From Streptosporangium roseum DSM 43021 (GTDB lineage: Bacteria > Actinomycetota > Actinomycetes > Streptosporangiales > Streptosporangiaceae), in contig NC_013595.1 of assembly GCF_000024865.1 (NCBI RefSeq), positions 3,472,001-3,536,000 of the forward strand: 64,000 nt of DNA. The letters are read 5' to 3'. This document shows positions 41,620-50,499 of this stretch, one piece after another (position 1 is the stretch's first letter; each line of letters opens with the position of its first letter). The position numbers were made by a program, and so were the translations under genes. Under the pieces are notes generated by a model. The model searched no databases. It was not told where the DNA came from and saw only the letters and a program-made list of their open reading frames with translations.

Positions 41620-43170
41620 GTGGAGCAGAAGCCGTCACGCAGAGTGTTCCTGTCCGTCGCCGCCGCGGGTGCGGGCGGCCTGTTGCTCACCGGGGCCGGC
41701 CGGGCCCCGGCCGTGACCCCCAGAGCCCTGAGCCGCGATCCGTTCACTCTCGGGATCGCCTCCGGCGATCCGTCGCGGGACGGGTTCGTGCTGTGGACCA
41801 GGCTCGCCCTCGACCCGCTGGGCCCGGACGGGCGGGGCGGGATGCCGGCCCGGGACGTGGACGTCGAATGGCAGCTCGCCACCGACGAGCGGTTCGCGGA
41901 GGTGGTCCGCACCGGTACCGAGACCGCGCGCTGGGAGCGGGCGCACAGCGTCCACGTCGAGCCGGCGGGGCTGGAGCCCGGACGGGAGTACTTCTACCGC
42001 TTCCGCGCCGGCGGCCACCTGTCGCCGGTCGGCCGCACCCGCACCGCCCCGGCCGCCCTGTCCCCGCTCACCTTCGCGATAGCCGCCTGCGCCCACTACG
42101 AGCACGGCTACTACACCGCGTACAGGAGGCTGGCCGAGCAGGACCCCGACCTGGTCGTGCACCTGGGCGACTACATGTACGAGTACGCGCCCCGGGGGTA
42201 CACCGCGCTCGGCGGGAGCGTCCGCCGGCACACCGCGGGCAAGTGCGCCACGCTGGCCGACTACCGGGTGCGGCACGCGCAGTACAAGAGCGACGCCGAC
42301 CTGCAGGCCGCGCACGCGGTCGCGCCCTGGCTGGTCGCCTTCGACGACCACGAGATCGAGAACAACTGGGCCGCCGGCGTCTCCAGCAGCGGAGCCGCCG
42401 GATTCGCCCGGCGCAGGGCCAACGCCTTCCAGGCCTACTACGAGAACATGCCGCTGCGCCGTGCGAGCCTGCCCGGAGGCTCGTCGATGCGGATCCACCG
42501 CCGGGTGGACTGGGGGCCGCTGGCCCGGTTCCACCTGCTCGACACCCGGCAGTTCCGCGACGACCAGGCGTGCGAGGACGGGCTCAGGTCCGGCTGCGAC
42601 GAACGGCTCGCGACCGGGCGCACCCTGCTGGGGGAGGGCCAGCGGCGCTGGCTGCTGGACGGGCTGGCCGCCTCCGGCGCCCGGTGGAACCTGGTCGGCC
42701 AGCAGATCCTGATGGCCCAGCGCGACTCCAAGGTCGGGCCGGGCACCGAGGTCAACATGGACTCCTGGGACGGCTACGCCGCCGAGCGCGCCCGGCTGCT
42801 CACCGGCTTCCGGGACTCCGGCGCGGCCAACCCGATCGTGCTGACCGGCGACGCGCACATGCACCACGCGGCCGACCTCAGGCTCGACTTCGACGACCCC
42901 GACTCGCCCCGGGTGGCGGTGGAGCTCGTCACCTCGTCGGTCGCCAGCGACGGCGACGGCTACCGGGACAGGGGGCGGATCGCCGAGACCCTCGCGGAGA
43001 ACCCCCACATCTCCTACCTCGACCAGCGCCGCGGCTACATCGTCTGCCGCCTCACCTCCGATGAGCTGCGGGCCGACTTCCGCACGCTGGACTACATCAG
43101 CCGCCGGGGCGCCCCCGCGAAGACCGGCGCCCGCTTCACCGTTCCGGCGGGGCAATCCTCCTTGATCTAA
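41620..43170 (+). CDS. phoD: PhoD-type alkaline phosphatase/phosphodiesterase
   Basis: This 516-residue protein has a Tat signal peptide (SRRVFLSVAAAGAGGLLL). A PhoD N-terminal Fn3-like domain starts at FTLGIASGDPSRDGFVLWTR, and the catalytic domain has HLGDYMYEY, DDHEIENNW and LTGDAHMHH metal-ligand motifs. PhoD enzymes are Ca/Fe-dependent phosphodiesterases and monoesterases that release phosphate from extracellular sources, including teichoic acids. GTG at 41620 lacks a clear Shine-Dalgarno. Phosphate regulation is plausible from the PHO-box-like site upstream. Confidence 0.92.
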   Translation: MEQKPSRRVFLSVAAAGAGGLLLTGAGRAPAVTPRALSRDPFTLGIASGDPSRDGFVLWTRLALDPLGPDGRGGMPARDVDVEWQLATDERFAEVVRTGTETARWERAHSVHVEPAGLEPGREYFYRFRAGGHLSPVGRTRTAPAALSPLTFAIAACAHYEHGYYTAYRRLAEQDPDLVVHLGDYMYEYAPRGYTALGGSVRRHTAGKCATLADYRVRHAQYKSDADLQAAHAVAPWLVAFDDHEIENNWAAGVSSSGAAGFARRRANAFQAYYENMPLRRASLPGGSSMRIHRRVDWGPLARFHLLDTRQFRDDQACEDGLRSGCDERLATGRTLLGEGQRRWLLDGLAASGARWNLVGQQILMAQRDSKVGPGTEVNMDSWDGYAAERARLLTGFRDSGAANPIVLTGDAHMHHAADLRLDFDDPDSPRVAVELVTSSVASDGDGYRDRGRIAETLAENPHISYLDQRRGYIVCRLTSDELRADFRTLDYISRRGAPAKTGARFTVPAGQSSLI

Positions 43171-43209
43171 CTAGGGGGAATTCCAGACAATTTGTTAGAT
43201 GATGCGGCA

Positions 43210-43758
43210 ATGAGTCACCTCGCCAAGAGGCTCACCGCTGCGGCTCTCGCCGCCGCGCTGGGCGGTACCCTCCTTTTTCAGAGCCCCGCCATGGCCGCGG
43301 GGCCCGCCGTACCCGCCGGGACCGCTTCACCCGCCGCCGCAACCGCGTCGCCTGCCGCCGAGGCCGCCGCGAAGTTCGGCTACGAGATCTCCTTCCCCAA
43401 GCACGTCCGCCGGGGCGGGTCCCTCGTCTTCACCGTCAAGGTCCGCAACAGGAAGGCACGAGGCCAGCACTACGTGGCTCTCGTCGGCGACTTCCCGAGC
43501 GGGTTCCGCAGGATCAAAGTGGTCGCCAAGCCGCGCAGCGTGAAGTGCTCCGTCAAGCGGCGGGATCTGGCCTGCTGGATCACCTCCCTCGACAAGGGCG
43601 ACTCGACCACCGTGAAGATCCGCGCCTGGGCGGGCTCGCGCCGCGGCACCGCCACGGTCCGGTTCGGCGTGCTCGCCACCAAGACCCCCGGAGCGAACCT
43701 CGGCAAGATCGCGAAGAAGGTCCGTCTCACCATCAAGGCGAAGACGAGGATCCTGTGA
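43210..43758 (+). CDS. Secreted beta-rich protein of unknown function
   Basis: This 182-residue exported protein has a cleavable signal peptide (about 1-29, ending AMAA), an Ala/Pro/Ser-rich linker, and one domain resembling DUF11 or CARDB-type surface modules (YEISFPKHVRRGGSLVFTVK, DKGDSTTVKIRAW). Two cysteines in VKCSVKRRDLACW could pair. ATG at 43210 follows a TTAGAT-like box by about 9 nt and lacks a ribosome-binding site, suggesting a leaderless message. Cell-wall or extracellular localisation is expected. Confidence 0.75.
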   Translation: MSHLAKRLTAAALAAALGGTLLFQSPAMAAGPAVPAGTASPAAATASPAAEAAAKFGYEISFPKHVRRGGSLVFTVKVRNRKARGQHYVALVGDFPSGFRRIKVVAKPRSVKCSVKRRDLACWITSLDKGDSTTVKIRAWAGSRRGTATVRFGVLATKTPGANLGKIAKKVRLTIKAKTRIL

Positions 43759-43858
43759 GAAGTCGTCGGGAGGAGGCCGCTTCCGGTCGGTGCGCGGTCG
43801 CCGCGGGCGGTCAGGGTGAGGAGGCCGTGGCCGGTCGGCGTGCGGACGCCGCGGGCGG

Positions 43859-45286
43859 TCAGCGCGCGGACGAGGCCCCGGTGAGCGCGTAGCCGAAGAG
43901 GGCGTCCCCGGCGGCGGTGGCGAAGGTCCGCGCCGCCGCCGGGCGCACGCCCGGATACGCGCCCTTCCTCGTGTCCCCTCGCAGCAGGGTGAGCCTGCCG
44001 TCGCCCGGAGCGGCCACCACCAGGCCCCGGTCCGGGACCGTGGCCAGGGCGGCGCCGAAGTCACCGCCCCGGCCGGTGATCAGTACGTTGTTCCTCCTGG
44101 TCAGCCCGCCGGAGCGGCTGCCGGCGAGCACCTGGACGGCGTTCTCCCCGGGCGCTCCCACGATCAGCTCGTCGTCCCCGTCGCCGTTGAGGTCCCCGGC
44201 GGCCAGCGCGGCGCCGAACCGGTCGAAGTATCGGGGCTCCCCCTTGAGCGACCGCTGCGACCACGCCTGCGAGGTCGCGGTCCGCAGCCCGGCGCGCGAG
44301 CCGTAGACCACGTCGACGGTGCCGTCGCCGTAGTCCATCGCCCGCTGGTCGTCGGTCAGGCCCTCGCCCGGCACCCCGATCGCCAGGTCGTCGCGGCCGT
44401 CGGCGTTGAAGTCGCCGGTGGCCAGCGCCGCCCCGAAGGAGTCCCAGGGTTCGCCGAGGCCGGCGATCCCCGGACTGTCCTGGGTGAGCAGCGTCGCCCT
44501 CCTGCGGTGGACGTCGAGCACGGTGACCGAGCCCTGGCCGTTCCTCTTCGAGATCGTGTCGGCGGGAGCGCCCACCGCGATCTCGTCGCGGCCGTCGCCG
44601 TCGAAGTCGCCGACCGCGAGCACCGCCCCGAACTGGTCGGTCTCCTTCGCGCTCTGCCCGACCCAGCCGCCGTCCTGGCCGATGATCCGCGGCCCGCGTC
44701 CCCTGAGGCCGTACAGCCCGACGCCGCCCCCGCCCAGACCCGGGACGCCGATCACCAGTTCGTCGTCCCCGTCGCCGTCCAGGTCGGCGGCGGCGAGCGC
44801 GGCGCCGAACCGGTCGGGGCCACGCCTGCCGCCCAGATCCCCGGCGTCGATCATCTTGCCGGCGCGCAGACCGTCCGCGGAGCCGTGGAAGAGCTGCACG
44901 GCGCCGTCGCCGTCGGCGCCCGGCCGGGAGCGGTCCTCCTCGGAGACGCCCACGGCGAGGTCGGCGCAGTGGTCGCCGTCGAAGTCCCCGGCAGCCAGCG
45001 CCGAGCCGAACGCGTCCCCGGTCTCCGCCTCGCCTGGCACGCCGGGGCTGTCCTGGGTGAGCCGTTTCTCGGCGTGCGCGCCGTACAGGACGGTGACGGA
45101 CCCGGCGCGGGCGTGACCGCCGACGGTGGCGTACGGCGCGGCGGCCGCGAGATCGGCGCGGCTGTCGCCGTCGAAGTCGGAGGGGACGCCGGAGCAGGTC
45201 CCGGCGGGGGAGGCGGGGAGGGCGGGGGAGGCGGGGAGGAGGAGGGCGGAGGCGAGGACGGCGGAGGCGAGGAGCGAGGCTCTCAT
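43859..45286 (-). CDS. Secreted FG-GAP (integrin-alpha-like) repeat protein
   Basis: This 475-residue exported protein has a signal peptide (about 1-27) and then at least six FG-GAP units, each with a Ca-binding loop of type DFDGDxxADLAVGV (for example DLDGDGDDELVIGVPG, DFNADGRDDLAIGVPG). The units form a seven-bladed beta-propeller. Function is unknown; such proteins often bind ligands or matrix outside the cell. The start at 45286 fits the signal peptide; an in-frame upstream extension is not signal-like. Confidence 0.85.
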   Translation of the reverse strand: MRASLLASAVLASALLLPASPALPASPAGTCSGVPSDFDGDSRADLAAAAPYATVGGHARAGSVTVLYGAHAEKRLTQDSPGVPGEAETGDAFGSALAAGDFDGDHCADLAVGVSEEDRSRPGADGDGAVQLFHGSADGLRAGKMIDAGDLGGRRGPDRFGAALAAADLDGDGDDELVIGVPGLGGGGVGLYGLRGRGPRIIGQDGGWVGQSAKETDQFGAVLAVGDFDGDGRDEIAVGAPADTISKRNGQGSVTVLDVHRRRATLLTQDSPGIAGLGEPWDSFGAALATGDFNADGRDDLAIGVPGEGLTDDQRAMDYGDGTVDVVYGSRAGLRTATSQAWSQRSLKGEPRYFDRFGAALAAGDLNGDGDDELIVGAPGENAVQVLAGSRSGGLTRRNNVLITGRGGDFGAALATVPDRGLVVAAPGDGRLTLLRGDTRKGAYPGVRPAAARTFATAAGDALFGYALTGASSAR

Positions 45287-45457
45287 ACGGGGAATGGTCT
45301 CCGGGAATTCGGACACTCCGCCCACCGGGATGTGAAATCCGCATGACCAGCTCGGGTAAAGAACATGCCGGGCCGGAATCGACGGCGTACGGAGCCCGGC
45401 TCCCACCCTCCGGCGGCCCCTCCGGAGGCGGCGGGTCACAGACCGGCCCGCAGCCGT

Positions 45458-45590
45458 CCGGTCACAGGCCCGCGGTCAGGGTTCATCCGGTCACAGGCCC
45501 GAGGTCAGGGCCGTCCGGTCACAGGCCCGAGGTCAGGGTCATCCGGTCACAGGCCCGAGGTCAGGGCCGTCCGGTCACAGGCCCGCCGCC
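45458..45590. repeat. 28-bp tandem repeat running into the tetR 3' end
   Basis: Five copies start at 45458, 45487, 45515, 45543 and 45571 (period 28-29 bp), all beginning CCGGTCACAGGCCCG. The last copy contains the stop codon and final codons of the tetR gene on the minus strand. Confidence 0.9.
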
Positions 45591-46153
45591 AGGTTGCGCG
45601 CGAGCCTGCCCGCGGCGGCGCCGGCGGCCTCGACCTCGGTGAAGTGGCTCAGGAACGCGTGCTGCAGGCAGGCTCCGAGCAGCAGCGCGGCGACCGCCTC
45701 CGGGTCGGCGTCCGGCCGGACGCGGCCCAGGGCCTGCTCGGCACGGAGATAGGCGGCCAGCCCGAGATTGACGGTCTGCGGTCCCGCGCTCCGCTCCCGC
45801 ATCGCCGTACGGTAGCCGTCCAGCAGCCGCAGCTCGGAGAAGATCGACGCGGCGATGGGGAAGCTCTCGTCGTAGAAGATGATCGCGGCGTGCGCCACCC
45901 TCTCCAGATTGCCCGCGACCGTGTTCCGGCCCGCCTCGCCCGCCAGGGTGGCCAGGAGGCGGGGGAGATCGCCGGGCAGGCGCTCCTGCAGCACCGCAAG
46001 GAAGAGGTCCTCCTTGGCGCGGAAGTGCTTGTACAGCAGGGCCTCGGAGCAGCCCGCCGTCCTGGCGATCTCCTTGGTGGTGGCGCGGGCGAGCCCCTGG
46101 GTCCGCATGACCTGTGCGGCGGCGTCGACGATCCGCTCCCTGGTGCTCCGCAC
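45575..46153 (-). CDS. TetR-family repressor of the divergent NAD(P)-binding gene
   Basis: This roughly 192-residue TetR regulator has the N-terminal helix-turn-helix ATTKEIARTAGCSEALLYKH and a C-terminal ligand domain. GTG at 46153 has GGGAGG at ideal spacing and places both nearby palindromes upstream of the gene. A longer frame from ATG at 46195 would put one operator inside the coding region. It almost certainly represses itself and the divergent gene. The last residues come from a tandem repeat unit. Confidence 0.85.
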   Translation of the reverse strand: MRSTRERIVDAAAQVMRTQGLARATTKEIARTAGCSEALLYKHFRAKEDLFLAVLQERLPGDLPRLLATLAGEAGRNTVAGNLERVAHAAIIFYDESFPIAASIFSELRLLDGYRTAMRERSAGPQTVNLGLAAYLRAEQALGRVRPDADPEAVAALLLGACLQHAFLSHFTEVEAAGAAAGRLARNLAAGL

Positions 46154-46175
46154 GGCCGCCTCCCGTTTGACAGTG

Positions 46176-46216
46176 AGTGAGTACTCACTAACCATAGAGG
46201 TGAGTGAACACTCACC
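46176..46216. promoter_or_regulatory. Twin TetR operators in the tetR/NAD(P)-binding intergenic region
   Basis: AGTGAGTACTCACT (46176-46189) is a perfect palindrome. GGTGAGTG-AA-CACTCACC (46199-46216) has perfect 8-bp arms around a central AA. Both share the core GTGAGT/ACTCAC, as expected for one repressor bound twice at a divergent promoter. Confidence 0.75.
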
Positions 46217-46256
46217 CCAGTGCGGCGGGACCCGGCAGAGGACAGGAGCGATTGCG

Positions 46257-46895
46257 ATGAGGCTGACGGTCTTCGGGGCGAGCGGCGGAACGGGCACCCA
46301 GCTGGTCCGGCAGGCACTCGGCGCCGGGCACGAGGTGACCGCCGTGGCACGCCGGTCGTCGCGGCTGTCCTTCGACGAGCACCCCCTGCTGAGCGTGATC
46401 CGCGCCGACGTGCGCTCCCCGGACGCCATCGGCCCCGCAGTCGCGGGCCGGGACGCGGTCCTGTCGGCGCTCGGCTCCGGCAGCGCGCGGACCCCCACCG
46501 ACGTCTGCGCCGCCGGCGTCCGGAGCATCGTGCGGGCCATGGCCGACACGGGGACGCGGCGGCTGGTCGCGGTCAGCGCCAGCGGCGCGTTCATCGACGA
46601 CGGCGACGGACCGGTCACCCGGCTGATCGTCAAGCCCCTGCTCCAGCGCGTCCTGCGCCACCCGTTCGCGGACATGCGGGCCATGGAGGAGGAGATCCGC
46701 GGCACCGGCCTCGCCTGGACCATCGTCCGGCCGCCGAGGCTGATCGACGGCCCCCGCACGGGCCGCTACCGCACCTCCCTCAACCGCAACGTCCGCGGCG
46801 GTCTCACCCTCTCCCGCGCCGATCTGGCCGACTGCATACTGAGCCGCCTCGACGATCCCGCCGTGCTGAGCGCCGTGGTGTGCGTCGGGAACTGA
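46257..46895 (+). CDS. NAD(P)-binding (NmrA/SDR-like) protein
   Basis: This 212-residue Rossmann protein starts LTVFGASGGTGTQLVRQAL with the GASGGTG nucleotide motif, and has VAVSASGAF and WTIVRPPRLIDG. It matches the atypical SDR/NmrA-like NAD(P)H-binding family. Possible roles are a quinone or flavin reductase-like enzyme or a redox sensor. It is divergent from tetR and controlled by the twin operators. ATG at 46257 has GACAGGAG upstream. Confidence 0.87.
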   Translation: MRLTVFGASGGTGTQLVRQALGAGHEVTAVARRSSRLSFDEHPLLSVIRADVRSPDAIGPAVAGRDAVLSALGSGSARTPTDVCAAGVRSIVRAMADTGTRRLVAVSASGAFIDDGDGPVTRLIVKPLLQRVLRHPFADMRAMEEEIRGTGLAWTIVRPPRLIDGPRTGRYRTSLNRNVRGGLTLSRADLADCILSRLDDPAVLSAVVCVGN

Positions 46896-47011
46896 CCGTC
46901 CCCGCCGAGGCGTGCGCCGGCGGCCGGCCGTTCCCGCCGTGGCGTGCGCCGGCGGTTCCCGCCGTGATGTGCGCCGGTGGCCGGCCGTTTCCCGTGTGAC
47001 CGGACCGCCTC
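46896..47011. repeat. GC-rich repeats at a convergent junction
   Basis: Imperfect repeats of GCGTGCGCCGGCGG and GGCCGTTCCCGCCGTG fill the gap between the NAD(P)-binding gene and the efflux-pump gene. No gene is present. Confidence 0.7.
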
Positions 47012-48451
47012 TCACCTGCCCTGCTGGGGAGCCTCCACCGGGCAGCACATCTGCGGGTGGGAGTCGGCCAGGACGTTCTCGCGGATGGTGAGAAGGGCGA
47101 TCAGCGCGGCGACGACCATCATCGCCGCGCTGACCAGCATCGTCGTGTGGAATCCGGTGGTGAAGGAGGCCGGGTCGTGGAAGGCGTCGCCGGTCAGGCC
47201 GGCCAGCGGCGGGATCGCGGCGACCGCCAGCAGCCCGCCGGTCCGGGCGACGGCGTTGTTGACGCCGCTGGCCACTCCCGCGTAGCGCTCCTCGGCGGTG
47301 GCCAGCACGGTCGCGGTGAGCGGCGCGACCGCCGCCGACAGCCCCAGGCCGAACATGGCCGCCGGGACCAGCACGTCCGTCAGGTAGGACGAGCCCTCGC
47401 CGATCCTCGACATCAGCAGCAGCGCGGCGGCGCAGATCAGGAGGCCCGCCGTCATCGGGATGCGGGGCCCGATCCGCTTGGCCAGCTCGCCCGCCCGCGA
47501 CGACAGCAGCAGCATCAGGACCGTGACCGGGATCATCGCGGATCCGGCCGTCATCGGTGAGAAGCCCGCCGACACCTGGAGCTGGACGACCAGGAGGAAG
47601 AACACCACGCTCATCGCGGCGTACATGATGAACGTGACGACGTTGACCGCCGTGAACACCCTGGAGGTGAAGACCCCGACCGGCACCAGCGCGTCGGGTG
47701 AACGCCTGATCTCCAGCCAGACGAACGCCACTCCCAGCAGGACGCCCACCGCGATCGGGACCGGCCGCAGGTCGATCAGGCCGTAGGTGATCCCGGCCAG
47801 TGCCAGCGCGGCCAGCGCCGAGCCGAGCACGTCGAAGCGCCCGGTGGCCTCCACGTCCCTGCTCTCCGGCACATGCCGTACGGCCACCGCCACCACGAGC
47901 GCGGCCACCGGCAGGTTGATCAGGAACACCCACCGCCATCCGGCCGTCTCCACCAGCCACCCGCCGAGGAGCGGCCCGATGGCCGCCGCCGTCCCGCCCA
48001 GCCCCGACCAGGCTCCGATCGCCCTGGGCCGGTCCTCGCGGACGAAGGACGCCTGGATGATGGCCAGCGATCCCGGAGTGAGCAACGCCCCGCCGACGCC
48101 CTGGAGCGCGCGGGCCGCGATCAGCGTCTCCACGTTGGGCGCCAGCCCGCACAGGGCCGACGCGACGGCGAACCAGATCACGCCGATCAGGAAGATCCTG
48201 CGCCTGCCGTACCGGTCGCCGAGCGAGCCGCCCAGCAGGATCAGACCCGCGAGAGTGAGGGTGTAGGCGTTGACGGTCCACTGCAGGCCCGCCATGTCGG
48301 CTCCGAGAGCGTCGCCGAGCGCGGGGAGCGCCACGTTGACGACCGTGCCGTCCAGCAGCGCCATCCCCGAACCGAGCACGGTGGTCAGCAGAACCCACCG
48401 TCCCCGGGCTGAGCTGAGCCCAATGTGGCCGTTGTCCATAACTCTCATCAT
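47012..48451 (-). CDS. DHA2-family (EmrB/QacA) drug:H+ antiporter
   Basis: This 479-residue MFS transporter has about 14 transmembrane helices. The motif LDGTVVNVALP in helix 1 and GSLGDRYGRRRIFLIG between helices 2 and 3 are hallmarks of the DHA2 family. It probably exports hydrophobic toxic compounds. The start is 48451 or ATG at 48439. It is divergent from the STM401x operon with about 200 bp between; whether it exports that operon's product is unknown. Confidence 0.88.
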   Translation of the reverse strand: MMRVMDNGHIGLSSARGRWVLLTTVLGSGMALLDGTVVNVALPALGDALGADMAGLQWTVNAYTLTLAGLILLGGSLGDRYGRRRIFLIGVIWFAVASALCGLAPNVETLIAARALQGVGGALLTPGSLAIIQASFVREDRPRAIGAWSGLGGTAAAIGPLLGGWLVETAGWRWVFLINLPVAALVVAVAVRHVPESRDVEATGRFDVLGSALAALALAGITYGLIDLRPVPIAVGVLLGVAFVWLEIRRSPDALVPVGVFTSRVFTAVNVVTFIMYAAMSVVFFLLVVQLQVSAGFSPMTAGSAMIPVTVLMLLLSSRAGELAKRIGPRIPMTAGLLICAAALLLMSRIGEGSSYLTDVLVPAAMFGLGLSAAVAPLTATVLATAEERYAGVASGVNNAVARTGGLLAVAAIPPLAGLTGDAFHDPASFTTGFHTTMLVSAAMMVVAALIALLTIRENVLADSHPQMCCPVEAPQQGR

Positions 48452-48651
48452 CGCTGACCGTTTTCATCCATCCGATGTGGATTCATGATTCCAGAAGTGT
48501 CGGCGATCTCTGGTAGGACGTGGTCTGTCACGTTTCGCCTGACAGGAGCCCAAGACGGACGACACCGCGTCCGTCGGGCGGTGGCCGGCGACACGTGGCG
48601 CTCAGCGAGCGGATCGGCCCCCTTCACCCCATTTTCCTCAGAGGACCCGAG
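48452..48651. promoter_or_regulatory. Divergent region upstream of the STM401x operon
   Basis: About 200 bp without a gene. No clear operator was found. GAGG at 48641-48644 is the ribosome-binding site of the first STM4015-family gene. Confidence 0.35.
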
Positions 48652-49545
48652 ATGACCAACGAGAATCCCGGCCACGGCGCCGTATGGGACCTGCGCGGCG
48701 ACTCCTACGCCCACGTGGTGGGCGAGGATGGTGGAGGGTCCTCGATCCAGCGGAACTTCGAGGATTTCCTGGCCACCCGCGACCTCGCCCAGGTGCGCGA
48801 GGTCGTCGTCGGCTGGTGGGGGCCCGGCTGGGAGGGCAACACCTCCGAGCTGCCGGTCCGGCTGCTGAGCGAGGTGGCCGACCGGCTGCCGAACGTGCGG
48901 TCGATCATGCTCGGCGACATCGAGCCGGAGGAGAGCGAGATCTCCTGGATCGAGCACGGTGACGTGACCCCGCTGCTGGAGGCCTTCCCCCTGCTGGAGA
49001 CACTTCACATCCGCGGCGGCAGCGGGCTCCGGCTCCGGCCGGTCCGGCACGGGGCGCTGCGCACGCTGTGGTTCGAAACCGGCGGACTGCCCGGGCACGT
49101 GGTGCGTGCCGTGGCCGGCAGCGACCTTCCCGCCCTGGAGCAGCTGGAGATGTGGCTGGGCGTCTCGGAGTACGGCGGGGACGCCACGGTGGCGGATCTG
49201 GCGCCGATCCTGTCGGGGGAGCGGCTGCCGGCGTTGCGGCACCTCGGGCTGCAGGACAGCGAGATCCAGGACGAGATCGCGGCGGCGGTGGCGTCGGCGC
49301 CGGTGGTGGCACGGCTGGAGGCGCTGGCCCTGTCGATGGGCACGCTCACCGACGAGGGCGCCGAGGCGCTGCTGTCCGGCCAGCCGCTGACCCACCTCAG
49401 GCGCCTGGACCTGCACCACCACTACCTGACCGGCACGATGGTCAAGCACGTCGAGGAGGCCTTCGCCGGCACCGGCGTCGAGGTCGACCTGTCCGAGCAG
49501 GAAGAGCCGGACGACGACTGGCGCTACGTCGCCGTGGCGGAGTAG
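48652..49545 (+). CDS. STM4015 family (leucine-rich-repeat-like) protein, copy 1
   Basis: This 297-residue protein matches the STM4015 family. Its core reads as degenerate leucine-rich repeats: LPNVRSIMLGDIEPEESEIS, LLETLHIRGGSGLRLRPVRH, LPALEQLEMWLGVSEYGGDA, LPALRHLGLQDSEIQDEIAA, LTHLRRLDLHHHYLTGTMVK. A conserved C-terminal RYVAVAE ends it. STM4015 is named after Salmonella Typhimurium STM4015 and has no established function. LRR folds usually bind proteins. It is the first gene of a near-gapless six-gene operon. A 140-bp segment (49171-49310) is identical to the second copy. Confidence 0.82.
   Translation: MTNENPGHGAVWDLRGDSYAHVVGEDGGGSSIQRNFEDFLATRDLAQVREVVVGWWGPGWEGNTSELPVRLLSEVADRLPNVRSIMLGDIEPEESEISWIEHGDVTPLLEAFPLLETLHIRGGSGLRLRPVRHGALRTLWFETGGLPGHVVRAVAGSDLPALEQLEMWLGVSEYGGDATVADLAPILSGERLPALRHLGLQDSEIQDEIAAAVASAPVVARLEALALSMGTLTDEGAEALLSGQPLTHLRRLDLHHHYLTGTMVKHVEEAFAGTGVEVDLSEQEEPDDDWRYVAVAE
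49171..49310 (+). repeat. 140-bp segment identical to 50114-50253
   Basis: Base-for-base identity with the second STM4015-family gene over 140 bp, offset 943 bp, between paralogues that differ clearly on either side. Confidence 0.93.
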
Positions 49546-49549
49546 GCCG

Positions 49550-50491
49550 ATGAGACGCGGAGATCTCAGCAGGTTCAGCAGCCTGCCCCTCTCACACTTC
49601 CCCTGCCTCGAGGACGGTGACCCTGACGCACCGCGCGGAGCCCAGGCCTGGCGGCTCTGGGTGGACTACGGCTACAGCAGTGAGGAGACCTTCGAGGACT
49701 ATTTCGTCCGTTTCGTCGAGACGGTCGACACCGGCCGCGTCCGTGAGCTGGTCTTCGGCTCCTGGGGGGCTCCCTTCGAGGACTCGGCCGACGAGCCGAT
49801 CGACCTGCTCACCCAGGCCGCGGACCGCTTCCCGAACCTGCGCCTGATCGCGCTCGGCGACATCTCCTCGGACGAGGCCGAGATCTCCTGGATCCAGCAG
49901 GGCGATCTGACGCCACTGTTGGGTGCCTTTCCCCGCCTGGAGGTCCTGGAGGTCCGGGGAGGGACCGGGCTCGGCCTGCGCCCGGTCAGTCACGACTCGC
50001 TACGGGTGCTCCGCGTCGAGTCCGGGGGGCTGTCCGGCGCCATGGTCCGTGCCGTGGGCGCGAGCGACTTCCCCTCACTGGAGCACCTTGAGCTGTGGCT
50101 GGGCGTATCCGACTACGGCGGGGACGCCACGGTGGCGGATCTGGCGCCGATCCTGTCGGGGGAGCGGCTGCCGGCGTTGCGGCACCTCGGGCTGCAGGAC
50201 AGCGAGATCCAGGACGAGATCGCGGCGGCGGTGGCGTCGGCGCCGGTGGTGGCGGGGCTGAGGTCGCTGGCGCTGTCGATGGGCGCGCTGGGCGCCGAGG
50301 GCGTCGAGGCGCTGCTGTCGGGCCAGCCGCTGACCCATCTCAGGCGCCTGGACCTGACCCACCATTTCGTCGGCCCACTCATGGTGAAGAGGATGGCCGC
50401 CGCGCTGCGACACGTGGAGTTGATCATGGGAGAGGCCGAGGCGAGGCACGAATGGGCACCGGAGGGCCGCTATGTCGCGGTCAGCGAGTAG
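49550..50491 (+). CDS. STM4015 family (leucine-rich-repeat-like) protein, copy 2
   Basis: This 313-residue paralogue of the preceding gene begins 4 bp after its stop. It has the same repeat layout (NLRLIALGDISSDEAEISWI, RLEVLEVRGGTGLGLRPVSH, LEHLELWLGVSDYGGDATVA) and the same end, RYVAVSE. Its N-terminal third differs substantially from copy 1, so the two proteins may bind different partners. The central LRR block is shared at the DNA level (50114-50253), which implies recent gene conversion. An 8-bp gap leads to the STM4014 family gene. Confidence 0.82.
   Translation: MRRGDLSRFSSLPLSHFPCLEDGDPDAPRGAQAWRLWVDYGYSSEETFEDYFVRFVETVDTGRVRELVFGSWGAPFEDSADEPIDLLTQAADRFPNLRLIALGDISSDEAEISWIQQGDLTPLLGAFPRLEVLEVRGGTGLGLRPVSHDSLRVLRVESGGLSGAMVRAVGASDFPSLEHLELWLGVSDYGGDATVADLAPILSGERLPALRHLGLQDSEIQDEIAAAVASAPVVAGLRSLALSMGALGAEGVEALLSGQPLTHLRRLDLTHHFVGPLMVKRMAAALRHVELIMGEAEARHEWAPEGRYVAVSE
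50114..50253 (+). repeat. 140-bp segment identical to 49171-49310
   Basis: Second copy of the identical block, within the second STM4015-family gene. Confidence 0.93.
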
Positions 50492-50499
50492 GTTCTCCG

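Noticed and set aside
45458..45590. 28-bp repeats as a CRISPR array
   Set aside because: The period equals the unit length, so there are no unique spacers.
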